Assembly (NCBI GenBank): GCA_010015805.1
Contig: ML978124.1
Span: 868,001-932,000, forward strand
Direction of reading: 5' to 3'
Length of the DNA stretch: 64,000 nt
Origin: Rhizodiscina lignyota
Lineage: Eukaryota; Ascomycota; Dothideomycetes; Aulographales; Rhizodiscinaceae
Shown here: piece by piece, positions 49,949 to 61,577 of the stretch
Layout of the letters: every line of letters starts with the position of its first letter
Position numbering within the stretch: the first letter of the stretch is position 1
The notes under the pieces: generated by a model
What the model was told of the DNA's origin: nothing
Database searches by the model: none
Seen by the model: the letters and a program-made list of their open reading frames with translations, nothing else
Position numbers and translations under genes: made by a program

Positions 49949-51128
49949 ATGGCTGAAAACGGATATTCGAAGACTACCTCACCGGTCACAGTGAGTTTGA
50001 AAGCTCTGAAGGATGGTTGGTTGACTGAGGCACAAGAAGGAGCGCATGTTGACCACCATTTAGCTACAGTAACGTTCCAAGAGCTTGAGGAGGCATTCGG
50101 TCCAGACTCTTTGGGTATCATTGTTGTCAAGGATCTACCCGAGAAATTTGTGGAACGGCGGGCGGCCTTGCTATCATATGCCTCCTACCTTGCAAACTTA
50201 TCAAAAGATCAGCTTGGTTTGTGGGCGCACTTTCTGCTGTCGTTGTTCGGCATTGACACTATTGATAGATTCACTGGAATCCCCAGAATCCAAATGGCTT
50301 GTCGGGTGGTCATGTGGTAAAGAAACACTCAAGGATGGCCGCTACGATACTCTGAAAGGCTCGTACTATGTCAACTGTGCCCCGGCTTTTGAAGATCCGT
50401 CACTACAAGCCAAGATTTGGAAGCAATATCCAGGATTTCCGCAATATACTGCACCTAATGTTTGGCCTGCGGAAGAGGTCCTCCCGGGCTTCGAACTGGC
50501 CTTCCGTGACCTTTGCAATCTTATCATTGATACTGCAGTGCTTGTTGCGCAAGCGTGCGACCGATACGCTACCGCGAAGATTGACGATTACAAAGCTGGA
50601 TGCCTCGAGCATGTTGTACGAACAAGCGTTTCAACCAAGGCTCGGTTGCTGCACTATTTCCCTTCCAAGGACACAAATGGAACGGCGAACGGCACTACAG
50701 AGGACGAGGATGACTGGTGTGCTACACATCTTGACCACGGGGCGCTGACAGGCCTTACTTCCGCAATGTTTGTAGATGAAGATGCACACACACCGAAGCT
50801 CCATGGAGTTTTCGAACCTCTAAGCGAGCTGGAAAAATCCCCTGACCCAAGAGCTGGCCTCTACATCCGTTCCCGGACTGGGGAGACGACAAAGGTCAGC
50901 ATCCCTCGAGACTGTCTTGCCTTTCAAACTGGAGAGGCGCTCGAAGTTATCACTAAGGGCCAATTCCGTGCCGTGCCTCATTTTGTACAAGGTGCTGCCT
51001 CCGGCAAAGGAGGATCTGTTGCACGGAACACACTGGCGGTCTTCACCCAACCCAATCTTTGGGAGATGGTGGATGAAAAGAGAGACTTTGCAACATTTGC
51101 CAAGGAAATCGTTGAGAGGAATCACTAG
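49949..51128 (+). CDS. 2-oxoglutarate/Fe(II) dioxygenase-like protein
   Basis: Two exons, 49949-50216 and 50269-51128, encode 375 residues; the G+AT junction restores LDSLESPESKWLVGWSCGKE. The iron site follows the HxD...H plan of the isopenicillin-N-synthase-like fold: the first pair is in CATHLDHGALTGLTSAMF, a candidate distal histidine is in RAVPHFVQGA, and a 2-oxoglutarate arginine in SVARNTLAVF. No leader peptide is seen, so it is probably cytosolic. Relatives are widespread in ascomycetes without known substrate. It is convergent with the split-barrel gene, 102 bp away. Confidence 0.87.
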
Positions 51129-51230
51129 CGATCTCTCTATCTACTGGACCCGAAGAGCTCGTAAAATGCTCCAGCAAACTAGAAGGACGATCATCGAAAG
51201 TCATTGGCGAAATCTCCAAAGTCGCTAATC

Positions 51231-52106
51231 TCAATCATCTTCGCCTGGCTTCTTGCGCTTCTGCGGTGCCGGTTTATGCGAAGCTTCATACGCGTATTTC
51301 TTGTTTTGCTCATTCGACGCCTTCACAAAGCTCGCCACATGCTCTGGGATCTTCTTCACCCTATTGTAAGGTCCTGGCTGCGGCTCTCCGATTGTTTCAT
51401 ACACTGGCAATACACCCGTCCAGACTCGATCTAGCACATCATCTCGCTTCATGTCCCTGCGCTCGTCCTCTGGAACACCCTCTCTCACTTTCCCACTTGC
51501 TGCAGAAATCTTCATTTTCAGGATTCGCGTAGACTGCTGCTCCGATTTCTCTGGCGGAACGCGACTGTTTGCCCATCGATCAGGCACTACCGAATTCGTG
51601 ATGAGTTCCATTGCCCAGAGCTTCTCGTCTTCGTCGGTCACAATGCTGGCAAAACCATGCAGGATAGCACTCCTGTAGTTGTAATTGTGACTATACGGGG
51701 TGAGGGTTAGGACCAGGCCGTCGACCTTTGTCGCGCAGACGCAGCATGGCATACCATCTTCACCACGCGAAATAGCCTCGTCCGCGAGCTTCATGACGCG
51801 CGAGGTCACGTAGCCGTGAAGATAGCATGCCCACTCAGAAGAGTCTGAAGAGTCTCCAGGCCACAGTCCCATCTGCCCAATCATCGGCAGAACCACTGGG
51901 AACGGAGTTGATGGGTCTGGGACAAAGGAGATGTGGAGAACCGGTGTCGAGTTGACAATGCTGTGAATGGTATCGACATCGTACGTCGCTTAATTATGAA
52001 TTAACAGGGCAGTTTTTCTTTACATATAAGAGCTGATTCATTTCTCACCTTGATGTTTATACCGATTTACGGCATTCTGGCCGTTCAACGGGAATGTTGT
52101 GGCCAT
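51231..52106 (-). CDS. Flavin-binding split-barrel protein (pyridoxamine 5'-phosphate oxidase-like)
   Basis: Two exons, 52049-52106 and 51231-51988, encode 271 residues. The opening MATTFPLNGQNAVNRYKHQ leads into ATYDVDTIHSIVNSTPVLHI, the strand order of the Pyridox_ox_2 group. SWACYLHGYVTSR-like and VCATKVDGLVLTLTPYSHNY continue the barrel, and NYRSAILHGFA is the usual flavin-contact block. The C-terminus is basic (KPAPQKRKKPGEDD). Bacterial relatives include Nim nitroimidazole reductases; fungal ones are uncharacterised FMN or heme binders. Confidence 0.88.
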
Positions 52107-52580
52107 GCTGGATGGCCGATTTGTCTCTTCGTGGAGTGTTCGTCGAGGTCTAGACAAAGCAACAACTTGGCTGCGCCGGTTTGAATTCCAAACGATGCGA
52201 TTAGCTGTGAATATTTAAATATTGAGAGCAGCCACCATCTCAAGAGCGTCTTTATCAAGTGTTCGTTTGGCTTGCGATACGGCGATGGTGGCAGCACTAC
52301 TAGGTCTCAAATAGGAAAGAACACCCGAAGTGGTGTTTGATTGGACAATACAGAGGGACAGTCCGCAGCCACACAGCGGAGACACGGTAGCAGAGTAATG
52401 GTAGCACAGTAATGGTGGTTCAATGTATAATAATCAAGGAAACAAGAACATTTCCCAAGTCACAGTTTGCTTTCCATCCGTGGGAAAGCAAGTCCTCCGA
52501 GAATCTTCCGTCTGATTTCTAACTACCTCTCTTCTATAGTCAAGTGAACGTAGCTGGAGAGCCTGCGTGTAACGGGTCGA
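52107..52580. other. Intergenic region
   Basis: It contains the promoter of the split-barrel gene at its left end. No gene is supported. Confidence 0.35.
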
Positions 52581-52586
52581 TTGTGT

Positions 52587-53127
52587 TCAATGATCAAGGT
52601 CAGTTGGCTGGGCCCAACAATATGAGACAGCGACAAAGTGCGTGCATTCTGATGCATCGTCTCTATGAGTGACCGTCAGCTTGCGCTCTCTCTCGTCTAT
52701 GGCCCATCTAGACCAGGAGTTGCATGCGCAAGGGCGGGTTGAAGCAGCTTCGATCCGAGTGCCTGGATAGTCCTTGCCGGCTTGGTCACGAAAGATAGTT
52801 TTGGTGTTGACGTGAAGAAGCTTCTCGGGCCATTCGTCAGAGCCGCTGCTCCAAGAATCGCGATACGATGTTATGAACCTTAGGTTCTGTGCCCACTTGT
52901 GCAACTCGTCAGCGCCTCTTGAATTTTGAGAGTTCTTGGAGTTGCTGCTTGAAGGTGGAAGGGTTCGGGTGGATTTCGCTGAAGGGCTTCTCAATGTCTA
53001 AGATCATGTTGTGACGAGCTAGGTCTCTGTCAGGACCTTGGTTGTTCGATCGGAGAATAGGATAGTTAAAATGTCGAGCTGCTGTGCTATGCCTAATCTC
53101 ATCAAGGGGACTCCAGGATGATCCCAA
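52587..53127 (-). pseudogene. Relict of a HET-domain gene
   Basis: The end of the open stretch reads ECTHFVAVSYCWAQP, which matches the opening motif of the HET (heterokaryon incompatibility) domain, and the preceding region (RWAIDERERKLTVTH) looks like the usual linker before it. The rest of the HET domain cannot be found downstream, and the upstream part is split between two frames. The element is broken in a few places and much of it is gone, so it is a fragment, not a working gene. HET genes are often lost and scrambled in fungal accessory DNA. Confidence 0.55.
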
Positions 53128-53450
53128 GCCCGCACACCATATACAAGTAGATTCTGCTAGTATTTACATTGAAGCTTAATAGGTACATTAGAACCAGGCA
53201 CGGAATCTCCTGCGCTAATTGCATTGATGCTTGACGAGCATAAGGAAAATGGGCTTCGAGGCTCCTGCGTGGATTGGACCCATGCTCGACGGGAATGGCG
53301 GGAAGGGGTTTCATTATTCCTGCATGAATTGAACAAGTGCTCGACGGGGCGTGTCAGAAAAGAGCATTGATTCTTCTGTATAAATTGAATTGGTGCTCGA
53401 CAGGTACGGTAGAAACAAGCCTTGACGTTTGTGTGTTAACTGGATTACCA
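53120..53450. repeat. Degenerate 55-56 bp tandem repeat, five to six copies
   Basis: The block TGCTCGACGGG, or a variant, recurs at about 53173, 53228, 53283, 53338 and 53394, a spacing of 55-56 bp. Each is preceded by a stretch like TCCTGCGTNAATTG about 25 bp upstream. Copies are diverged, so the array is old. Confidence 0.65.
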
Positions 53451-53489
53451 CATTATGCTATTGCTCCGGTTGACCTGATCGAAGGATGA

Positions 53490-53650
53490 CTCGCTGATTG
53501 ATGCGAACACGGAGATTCTTTCTAGTAATAGCGAAGATGAAGATAGTATTATAGTTGAGGAGGATGGCGGAGATGAGAACGGCTAGAGTCTAGCAGGAAA
53601 CGTAAACGTCTCTCTTCCGGAAGCGATATGTATTAAGACACAGTATCGAA
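53490..53650 (+). other. Possible relict coding sequence with acidic and basic tail
   Basis: The plus strand reads an acidic segment (SSNSEDEDSIIVEEDGG) followed, in another frame, by SSRKRKRLSSGSD. Such an acidic-then-basic tail occurs at the end of some fungal DNA-transposon and nuclear proteins. The piece is too short to assign. Confidence 0.2.
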
Positions 53651-53855
53651 ACCGGCGCTAAAATGTCATTGGTGCTATTAGAGCACTTGAGCAGGCTGTC
53701 TGATATCGGCCGGCGCGGACAGGAGGTCTCGGTGAAAAGTATCGTAGTGAGATGATTGGTCTTGTGCATCCGTGTTTGAGAGCCAAACTGTCGTCTTAGT
53801 AGTCCATCGCCCTGATCTGCGATGTGTACGCATGATACCGGTCCATTGTACCCAT

Positions 53856-54659
53856 CTAGACGTCGCTGTCCGCTGTTGATGTTGCTTGGTCTTTCGAGAA
53901 GAGGCAAAATTCAAACTCTACATCGCCTTGACTCTGCCTCTCCACTGACTGCCCGAAATCTTCTCCAGTGAACACTTCCAGCTCTTTCTTCGTCTGCCTC
54001 CGCCAGCCATCAGATTTGCCCGTCTCACCTTCCAAGTCGATTGGAAAGAAAGTATCGCAGTCAAAGTCCTTGTATACCTTGGTGAGCAGAACATGTCTTG
54101 TCTGCGAGAGCTTCAATGCCTCATTGTAGACGCTGCTGCCTCCAATGACATATGCCCGGTTCAACTTCTGTTCGTGGGATGAGGATGGTGAATGCTGAGT
54201 TCCAGATATGCCAATTTTTGAAAGTAGAAGAAGCGCATTTTTCAGGCTGCTGGTCAGAAGGACGTCTTCTCCTTTAATGTCGTGCCAGCTTCCTTCGCCA
54301 GATTTATCATTTGACGCCGAGCATTCAATACCATCGACGAGACCCGAGCGGCTCAAGACTACGTTTATCCTGCCCTTTAGAGGCCGAAATTTGGGTGGTA
54401 TCGATTCCCATGTCTTGCGGCCCATGATCACAGCATTCTTGGTATCTATTGTGGGATATCAGCCATTTGGACGTGCAACAACGCACAGGCAGACATTACA
54501 TCACATACTTGCTGGAGAACCGGACGGAGTACGCGTAGTAACGCGTGCAAAATACTTCATTTCGGCGCTTAGGCGCCATGGAAGGTTTCCATGCTTGCCG
54601 ATGCCGCGAGCAGTAGTTGCGGCAACAATGAGAGTAAGGGGAATCTCAGCGCTCTGCAT
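53856..54659 (-). CDS. Dihydrofolate reductase
   Basis: Two exons, 54509-54659 and 53856-54445, encode 246 residues. The family landmarks appear in order: LTLIVAATTARGIGKHGNLPWRL with the substrate-binding LPW, then VIMGRKTWESIP, INVVLSR and the NADPH-binding AYVIGGSSVYNEAL. The splice adds A to AT to give SPANTKNAVIMGRKTW. It reduces dihydrofolate to tetrahydrofolate with NADPH, for thymidylate and purine synthesis. The length fits fungal enzymes, which have insertions compared with bacterial ones. The last ten residues are specific to this protein. Confidence 0.96.
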
Positions 54660-55007
54660 GGCCTGTTACAGAGCAGCGAATATGTAAGGAAATATTTGGG
54701 AGATTTTCATGCAAAGAACTCGTTAGTGGAGGTTCACCGAGAGAACTTGGAGGAAGTTGCATCGGTGTAGGTTGAAATTGACGGCCGATGGATTTTCATT
54801 CTGGGGTAGAAGACTGAATTGATGGCGTCAATATTCTCCATCTGTGCTACAATGATCGCAATTAAAATTTATTAATGTTGGACGTTCAATTGTGGCATTA
54901 TGTTGCAATAGGCATCTATGCAATTGGGTATCAAATAGTATCCAATCCGTCCTCCCAAAACGCCTCGCTATGCATTCAGAAGACTGCGATCTTATCCTTC
55001 CACTTCT
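54660..55007. other. Intergenic region
   Basis: It holds the DHFR promoter and the 3' end of the Mediator gene, both on the minus strand. An AT-rich run lies near 54855-54875. No gene is supported. Confidence 0.4.
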
Positions 55008-55551
55008 TCACGACTCTTTATCTTCCTCACTTCCCTGAACCAAGCTGTCTCTCTTCTGTATTAGCTCATCAATCAACTTTGCGACAGCCTTCACATTCTC
55101 CTCAGTTTTCTCATTCGCACCATCCTTCTTCAGTGTCTCCAGGTGGCCCCGCAACCACAGCTCCTGCATCTGCCGCGTGAGTGTAAGGATGTTTTCCGCA
55201 TTTCGAATCTGTAGTTACCATGCTAATTAGCAGATGCCCAGGAAGATTCATTGCAAATACAAGTGGCTTCGCAATTGCGATGAAGATGCTGCACACTAGC
55301 TGTAACGGAGCGATACGTACCAGCAGAGCGGTCTCAACCTCCATCTGATATCCCACCTGTGCCGTGCTATTCAAGTCTGTCTCTTTCACTATTCCCAACT
55401 CGAGCAGATTCTGGAAAGGGCTGATCAGGCCTCTCACCAGTTGTGTGATGCGCTTGTCTAGATCCTCACCGCTGCGTAGAGAATTGTTTTCGCGTGGATT
55501 GTTTTGGATGTTAGCGATGACTTGCGCACCTGTCGCCGGCGGTGCTGCCAT
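55008..55551 (-). CDS. med22: Mediator complex subunit 22 (Srb6-like)
   Basis: Two exons, 55321-55551 and 55008-55208, encode 143 residues. The N-terminal helix region reads DLDKRITQLVRGLISPFQNL and the diagnostic block NAENILTLTRQMQELWLRG is brought in by the second exon. Med22 pairs with Med11 in the head module of Mediator and contacts RNA polymerase II in the nucleus. A longer unspliced reading into the intron is not protein-like. The C-terminal helix ends in acidic residues. Identification rests on that block and on the length. Confidence 0.85.
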
Positions 55552-56086
55552 TTTAGAGCCTTGAAACTGGCAATAACAGCAAGAGGTGGATATGATGAAG
55601 GTAGGAAGGATTGTGGGTTTTGGGATCTAATAGGTATCTGAAGGTGGAGATGGCCCAAGCTTCAAAGTCAATCGCGAAATGTCGTGCATATGGCATGCCA
55701 AGCCCACGAGGATGCGTGTTCCTGCATCTGATATGCAGAACACACAATGCAGATGCATGATAAGGTATCGGCGAAATCGCGGCCCAGTTTAAGACACAGT
55801 CTGCTATCAATTCTTGTTCGTCACGACATGAGCAGAGCCATAGTGGGATAAGAGAACTTCCAGTTGACATATATCTAAAGGAGTGGTGTGACCTCTACAA
55901 CACTGTCCAAATGTAGTCAGGTAAAACTTTTCAAACTGCCATCGGCCCATTAATACAATTGAAGCAAAAAAAAAAAAGCAAGAGTAGCGATTCCAATCCA
56001 ATTACTCAGTTCAACCACAAGCCCAGAGAGACTACCTAGCAGTGATGGGGCGTGTATATGAAGAGTAGCAGCGACAATCGCACAAT
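55552..56086. other. Intergenic region with a poly-A tract
   Basis: It lies between the Mediator gene start and the eIF5 3' end, both on the minus strand. A run of about a dozen A residues is found near 55966-55977. No gene is supported. Confidence 0.4.
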
Positions 56087-57450
56087 CTACTCCTCATCGT
56101 CATCGGACTCTTCTTCAGAAGCCTGGTCAAGCCATTCAAGGAAGCCTGCCGCACTCTTGCGCACTTTCTTGCTGATAGAGATGTCGACATACTTCTTGCT
56201 GGCCTTTGCACCCCAGGCTTTGGCAGTCTCTTCAGTGACGAGGTCATGCTGATAGAACTGCGCGAGGATGCTGGAGACCTGAGGGATGAGGGTGGGATGA
56301 TCTTTGCCGACAAAGCGCTCGGTACCTCCAAGGAGGGCACGCTCGTGTTTCTCGGATGTGACCATCTTCTTGAGCATTCCAGCGCGCTTGGGGATTTCCT
56401 TGACAATGTCCTCATCAAAGATAGTCTGGGCAAGAACGGTCAAAGTACGATGCTTCGACTCGATGCCGAGTTCTTTGGCCTTGAGATAGATGTCGACATC
56501 ATCGAGCTTGCCAACACCACCTTTCTCCTCGGCCGTCTTGATGATCCAGCTACCCAAGGCATCGTAGGCATTGCCTTCGCCGCCATCGCCGTCTTCATCG
56601 TCGTCATTGACAACAACAGCACGCTTGAGGTCGGTAGGGAGTTCCTTGGCACGAGCCTTGACGGCTTCCTCAGAGGTGTCGACAGACCACTTGACCTCGC
56701 CGACCTCCTCTACATCAATGTCGGCAGCGCCGGAATTGATGCGACGAGTAAGCTCATCGTCACTGCCGGCATCCATGCCCTCATCACCATTCTCGTCCGC
56801 CTTATCGGAGTTGCTATCGTGGGGGCTACCGTTCTCATCATCCGCGCCATTTTGGCCGGCCTCCTTCTTGGCCTTGCGACCCGCCTTCTTTGCAGCCTTG
56901 TCCTTCTTTCCCTTCTTGGGTTGGTTCTTGAGAATGAAGGAGCTGAGCTTCAAGCGAAGGTCGACGTCAGAACGTTGGCCGCAAGCCTTGCAGTCGAGCA
57001 CGATGTGACCGTCCTTGATGTTGACGTCGGTCTCCGGGTTCTTGCACTTCTTGCAGAGAACGAACTTGGAGATGAAGCCATCAAGGTAGTCCTGAAGCTT
57101 GCTGGCTTCATGGGCACCATTGATGATCCAGCGATCGTCGGCCGGGTTGGTGTTGGTCTGGGCTCCAAGTTCGAAGCCGAAATATTTAATCACATCTGAC
57201 ATCATTAGGCTTTCAACTCAACGACTTTGGATGAACTTACAAGAAGGAGGTCGAGCCAGAGAGTTGGCAACGCTACTGAGGTTCACGATGACGGTCTTGA
57301 TACCGTTGCCCTTTCCCTCAATTTTGGACTGGAGGCGCTCCATTTTGTAGCGGTAGAAGGGATCGGTGACATCCTAGTGTGGTGTAAGTGATGTGTTTGT
57401 GGAGATAACTGAATCCAACAACTTACCCTGCGGATATTGATGGTAGCCAT
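56087..57450 (-). CDS. tif5: Translation initiation factor eIF5
   Basis: Three exons, 57427-57450, 57241-57373 and 56087-57195, encode 421 residues. The first exon has only 24 coding bases (MATINIRR). The N-terminal domain has [24 protein letters not shown], in which a conserved arginine supports GTPase activation of eIF2, and a zinc ribbon with CKKC and CKAC. A lysine-rich, then acidic linker follows, and the C-terminal W2/HEAT domain ends in [16 protein letters not shown], the acidic AA-box that binds eIF2-beta and eIF3c. It acts in the 43S/48S complex in the cytoplasm. It is divergent from THI6. Confidence 0.96.
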
Positions 57451-58465
57451 TGTTGCGGAAGGTGTTGGTCGATAGCTTTAGCGTGAGTTGTGGGCGTGGG
57501 AATGCTGGGGAAAAGGAGAATCGCTGAAAAAGGCCGACAAAGACATGCAGTCAATGCAGACAAATCGCTCTGTTGCCGTCGCAAATGGAGGTCACAAACG
57601 TCGGGAATGGAGGAGGACAACTTTGTGGGCGTTATCCGTTGCTACAATGGTATTCCTGACTAGGCCTTCGCGGTATGCGAAATAGGTGCGGCTTAAGCTG
57701 CGGCTCGTGACGAAACTTGTTGACGTGGGGCGAATACATATACAACCGCGTGTCTTTGGCTCTGCGGATGGTAGGTGTCTGAGGTATTCTGGGGTGGTTG
57801 TGGGGAGGTTGAGGCAGGCGGCGAAACTGATCAGATCAATGTGCGGCGTGCCGGAACGCGGTTCTGTGTGAGTGGTGTTCGCTTTATCGCAGTGGCTGAG
57901 CGTGGAAGTCGCAGTGGAGTGTAGTTGATGGTCCGCGCAGGATTTCCGATAGTTTGTGTAAGAAGAGAAGAAGCAGGAAGAAGAGTGTGGAGGGCGATGA
58001 GAAAGTCAGGAAGCGGAAGACGGGCTTGGCGCTAGGGCGCAGAAGGCGCTCTTTGCCGACCAAGCGAAATCGCCTGGGCGTTCCGCCACGTGCTGCCCTT
58101 CACACTCAGCAATTGATTGTCCCGCCTTCACTTTGTTCGCTATTGCAATCATTTAATTTTCACAGTAACTAAAGCCACACAACTATTGGCCTCTCGAGTT
58201 GATAGCTTTGCGACAATTCTCCGTCGTCACGAAGAAATTTTGAGCGAGAGACCACACGGAATTATCTCCAAATTCAATGAGCTCATCGTAACGAAAACTC
58301 GGTCGAGCACGCCTTCTTTTCCCGTATCTCACTTCCTGCAGAGGATTGGTGACGCCAGTCTAGACTCCTTTCTTTGAGCCTTGAGGCTCGCAATCCTTCA
58401 CATTTGGAGGGGGCTTTCATTCCACTAGAAGTCTCTTTGTCTTTAGCCAAAATTCGCCCTTAACA
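57451..58465. other. Divergent intergenic region between eIF5 and THI6, about 1 kb
   Basis: Both promoters must lie here. I looked for a thiamine-pyrophosphate riboswitch in the leader and introns of THI6 and saw no convincing one. No gene is supported. Confidence 0.45.
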
Positions 58466-60225
58466 ATGCCGCCCAACTACACACTTTACCTGGTCACGGA
58501 CTCCACAGCCCCTATTCTGAAGGGCCGTGATCTCGCAAAAATCGTCAAAGATGCCATTGATGGAGGTTAGCCTGTCAATCTGATTGCTTCGTGAACTGTG
58601 TTTGCTTAAGACAACATCAGGTGTTACTATCGTGCAATATCGGGACAAAACAAGTGACACTGCAGATTTGATCAGGACTGCCAAAGAACTGCACAAGATC
58701 ACAAAGGCAGCTGGTGTACCGCTCCTCATAAATGACAGAATAGATGTTGCTTTGGCCGTCGGTACCGAGGGTGTCCATATCGGCCAAGATGATATAGGTT
58801 GGTTAATTTTATTCGTCTTCTTCCTTTACAGTGTCCGATTAGTGTCTCTCACTTTCGAATCATTTGTAACCATCTAGCAGATATTGCAACTGCGCGGAAG
58901 ATACTTGGACCTGAGGCTATAATCGGTGTAACGGCATCCTCTGAGGAAGAGGCGATCGCCGCCGTGAAGGGAGGAGCCAATTATCTAGGACTAGGGACAG
59001 TGTTCGCAACTCCAACGTACTTGACAGTCCACCTTAGATGCAAAGTATCTGCTACTCACTGTTTAATAGGAAAGAAAATACGAAGTCCATTATAGGCGCA
59101 TCCGGCGTGCGAGACATTCTATCTCGAATATCACAGCTTCCAAACTCAGAACATGTCGGCACCGTCTGCATCGGTGGCATCAACGCTGCAAATGTTCAGA
59201 GAGTCCTCTACCAATCCCACTCACCTGACAAATCCTTAGATGGCGTTGCTGTTGTCAGCGCAATCGTTGGTGCAGACGAACCGCGCACAGCGGCCCAACA
59301 TCTCTACGACCTTATCCTGCGTGCGCCAGCCTTTGCTCGCGCAATACACCAGCCAAGCAGCTTGACTGCAACTATCACTACTGACCTAATTATCGCACAA
59401 GTCCCGAAAATTGCAAAAGCTCTGGCGGAGAAGACACCTCTCTGCCACAACATGACGAACCTGGTGGTCCAGAACATTGCTGCCAACGTCGCCCTTTGTG
59501 TCGGCGCGTCGCCTATCATGTCGAATAACGGACTCGAAGCACCTGATCTGGCGAAACTTGGAGGTGCACTGGTTATCAACATGGGCACAGTGACCCCCGA
59601 GGGCCTATCAAATAACCTCCAAGCTCTGCGCGCGTACAATGCAGTTGGCGGACCAGTAGTCTTCGACCCCGTAGGCGCAGGAGCGACGCAGCAAAGGCGC
59701 AACGGGGTCAAGACTCTAATGGCAGGCGGCTATTTTGACCTGATCAAAGGGAACGAGATGGAGATCAAGGCTGTTGCGGGCGTGAGTGGGGAGCAGATGC
59801 GTGGAGTGGACAGCGGGCCCGGCACCCTGAGCTTGGAGGAGAAGTGCGCAATGGTGAGATCATTAGCGGGGAGAGAACGCTGTCTGGCGCTTATGACTGG
59901 TTCGGTCGACGTGCTATCGGATGGGCGGAGGACCGTGGCTGTGATGAATGGACACGGGTTCTTGGGAAGCATCACTGGGAGCGGATGTACGCTTGGGACA
60001 ACAGCTGCGGCCTACCTTGCGGTGCACAAGGAGGATACGCTTATGGCTGTTTTGGCTGCGATGCTGCATTTCGAGATTGCGGCTGAGAGAGCGGCAGCGC
60101 GAGACGAGGTTAGAGGACCTGGAACGTTTGTCCCCGCGTGGCTGGATGAGCTTCACTTGATCAAGCAGTCGAGCTTGAAGGGAGACGAAGAATGGGTGCG
60201 CGAAGCAAAGGTGGTGGCTCTTTAG
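58466..60225 (+). CDS. thi6: Bifunctional thiamine phosphate synthase/hydroxyethylthiazole kinase
   Basis: Four exons, 58466-58565, 58621-58797, 58878-59016 and 59070-60225, encode 523 residues. The N-terminal half is a thiamine-phosphate synthase barrel with TLYLVTDSTAP, GVTIVQYRDKTSDTADLI, VPLLINDRIDVALAVGTEGV, HIGQDDIADIATAR and IGGINAANVQRV. The C-terminal half is a ThiM kinase with KTPLCHNMTNLVVQNIAAN, GASPIMSNN, FDPVGAGATQQRR and GSITGSGCTLGTTAA with the catalytic cysteine. The first half joins the pyrimidine and thiazole moieties, the second phosphorylates the thiazole. The fusion of the two activities is the normal fungal arrangement. Confidence 0.97.
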
Positions 60226-60398
60226 TGAAGGCTATCAGATGTCCTTGGCTGAGTCTTACATGGTCGCGTGGTACTGGGATGCCGGATACCAAGACCAGCT
60301 GCTCCTGGCGTACGCCTACATAATTTCGTTGCACTCTCGCTCTGTGAGGGTCGAACACTATCCAGATAGGGAGTCCCAAAGTTCAGCGTAAGAGGGCA

Positions 60399-61577
60399 TT
60401 AACGCCTTCCTGGTCTCTTAGGCTTGGAGAAGGTCGACTTTGCCTCCACTTTCGGCGCAAACTCTGCTTCAATTGTCTCGGCTGTGATGTCTGAAGGATC
60501 AGATGCCTCAAGCTGTAGATATGTTAGTAAGGGGCACTTTGTCTCACACCACCTCAGTGCCCTTTTAGGTACCTTCTTTGCAATACTCAGGCCAGCGCCC
60601 CTTTCTGCCAAGATTGATGTGCTTTGCCGTGAACTAGCGTATATCATACGCTCCTTGATCTTCGCTGCCGTTGGGCACGTGTACAAGAAAATGATCGCTG
60701 ACTTCGATTCTGAAGTTGCTGGATCAGTGTACGAATGGCTGTAGAAGCTGTAACGCGGGTCGGTGGAGGATATGTTGCTCGCCAGTGCATCTGGAGAGAC
60801 GCCAGAAGTCACAGATTCGATGACAATCGTCTCGGTTGGGACGTCGATTTTCTAGGCTAGTGATCAGCACGAAAGTGTCCATTCGAGTATCAATTTCAGC
60901 AAAGCTGACCAATTGCACCAATTCTCCACCTTCTGCGCCTTCGCCCAGCTTTCTGAGCGCGTCCTCTACTCCCTCGCCCACGTTTGTACTCACACCACTG
61001 CTTCCCCCAGAGCCATACCCAGCTCCTCTCCTCGAGGTACCGCCTTGCTCTTGCGCCTCCGCAGCCCTTATGCCTTCACGCTCCTGCTCCTCCTGTGTGA
61101 GAGGCTGCTCTGCATCCGTGTGGGCCTCATGCTTCTTCCAGCCTTCCGCCGTCAACTCCGACGCTTCGGTGGTGAAGAAGGTTTCGCCAAAGTGCTCAGG
61201 GCCAAGGTCCTTGATCAGCGTCCTCTGAGTTGAGGCGAACAACATCTTCTGCCGGACTGGAGCGGCATTGGGGACGTACGTTACCGCAACGAAGGAGGAG
61301 TCTTTGCGGAGGAGGATGTAGAGGGCTTGGTTGGGCTTGAGGTGAGGTGCAAGGTTGGAGAGGTCATCGTGGAAGGAGGACGAGGAGCTATCCAGAGTGG
61401 TGAGGGGTTTGAGTGCTTCATTCTCGATGGTGATGAGGAGACCACGCTGAGAAGGGTTGGCAAGCAGGTCCTTGAAGGCGGATTGAAGCTCGGCGGATGC
61501 TGCAGGATATTCTGTTAGCTACCTGTGTATAGGACAGTGAAGGTGGTGTTGTCTGTACCCGAGATGCCGGATTGCAT
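60399..61577 (-). CDS. twf1: Twinfilin, actin-monomer binding protein
   Basis: Three exons, 61559-61577, 60910-61499 and 60399-60851, encode 353 residues. The first exon supplies only MQSGIS and one base, and the 59-nt first intron is required to reach ASAELQSAFKDLLANPSQRG, the start of ADF-homology domain 1. A connector with LIKDLGPEHFGETFFTT, the twinfilin hallmark, leads to the second ADF-H domain, which starts LVQLKIDVPTETIVIES and includes KSAIIFLYTCP. The basic tail is KSTFSKPKRPGRR. Twinfilin sequesters ADP-actin monomers and caps barbed ends in the cytoplasm. It is convergent with THI6. Confidence 0.93.

Noticed and set aside
56246-57199. Long plus-strand frame of 317 codons opposite eIF5
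   Set aside because: It is the antisense shadow of the conserved eIF5 coding sequence.
57451-59069. Thiamine-pyrophosphate riboswitch for THI6
   Set aside because: No matching conserved helices or CTGAGA core were found in the leader or introns by eye.
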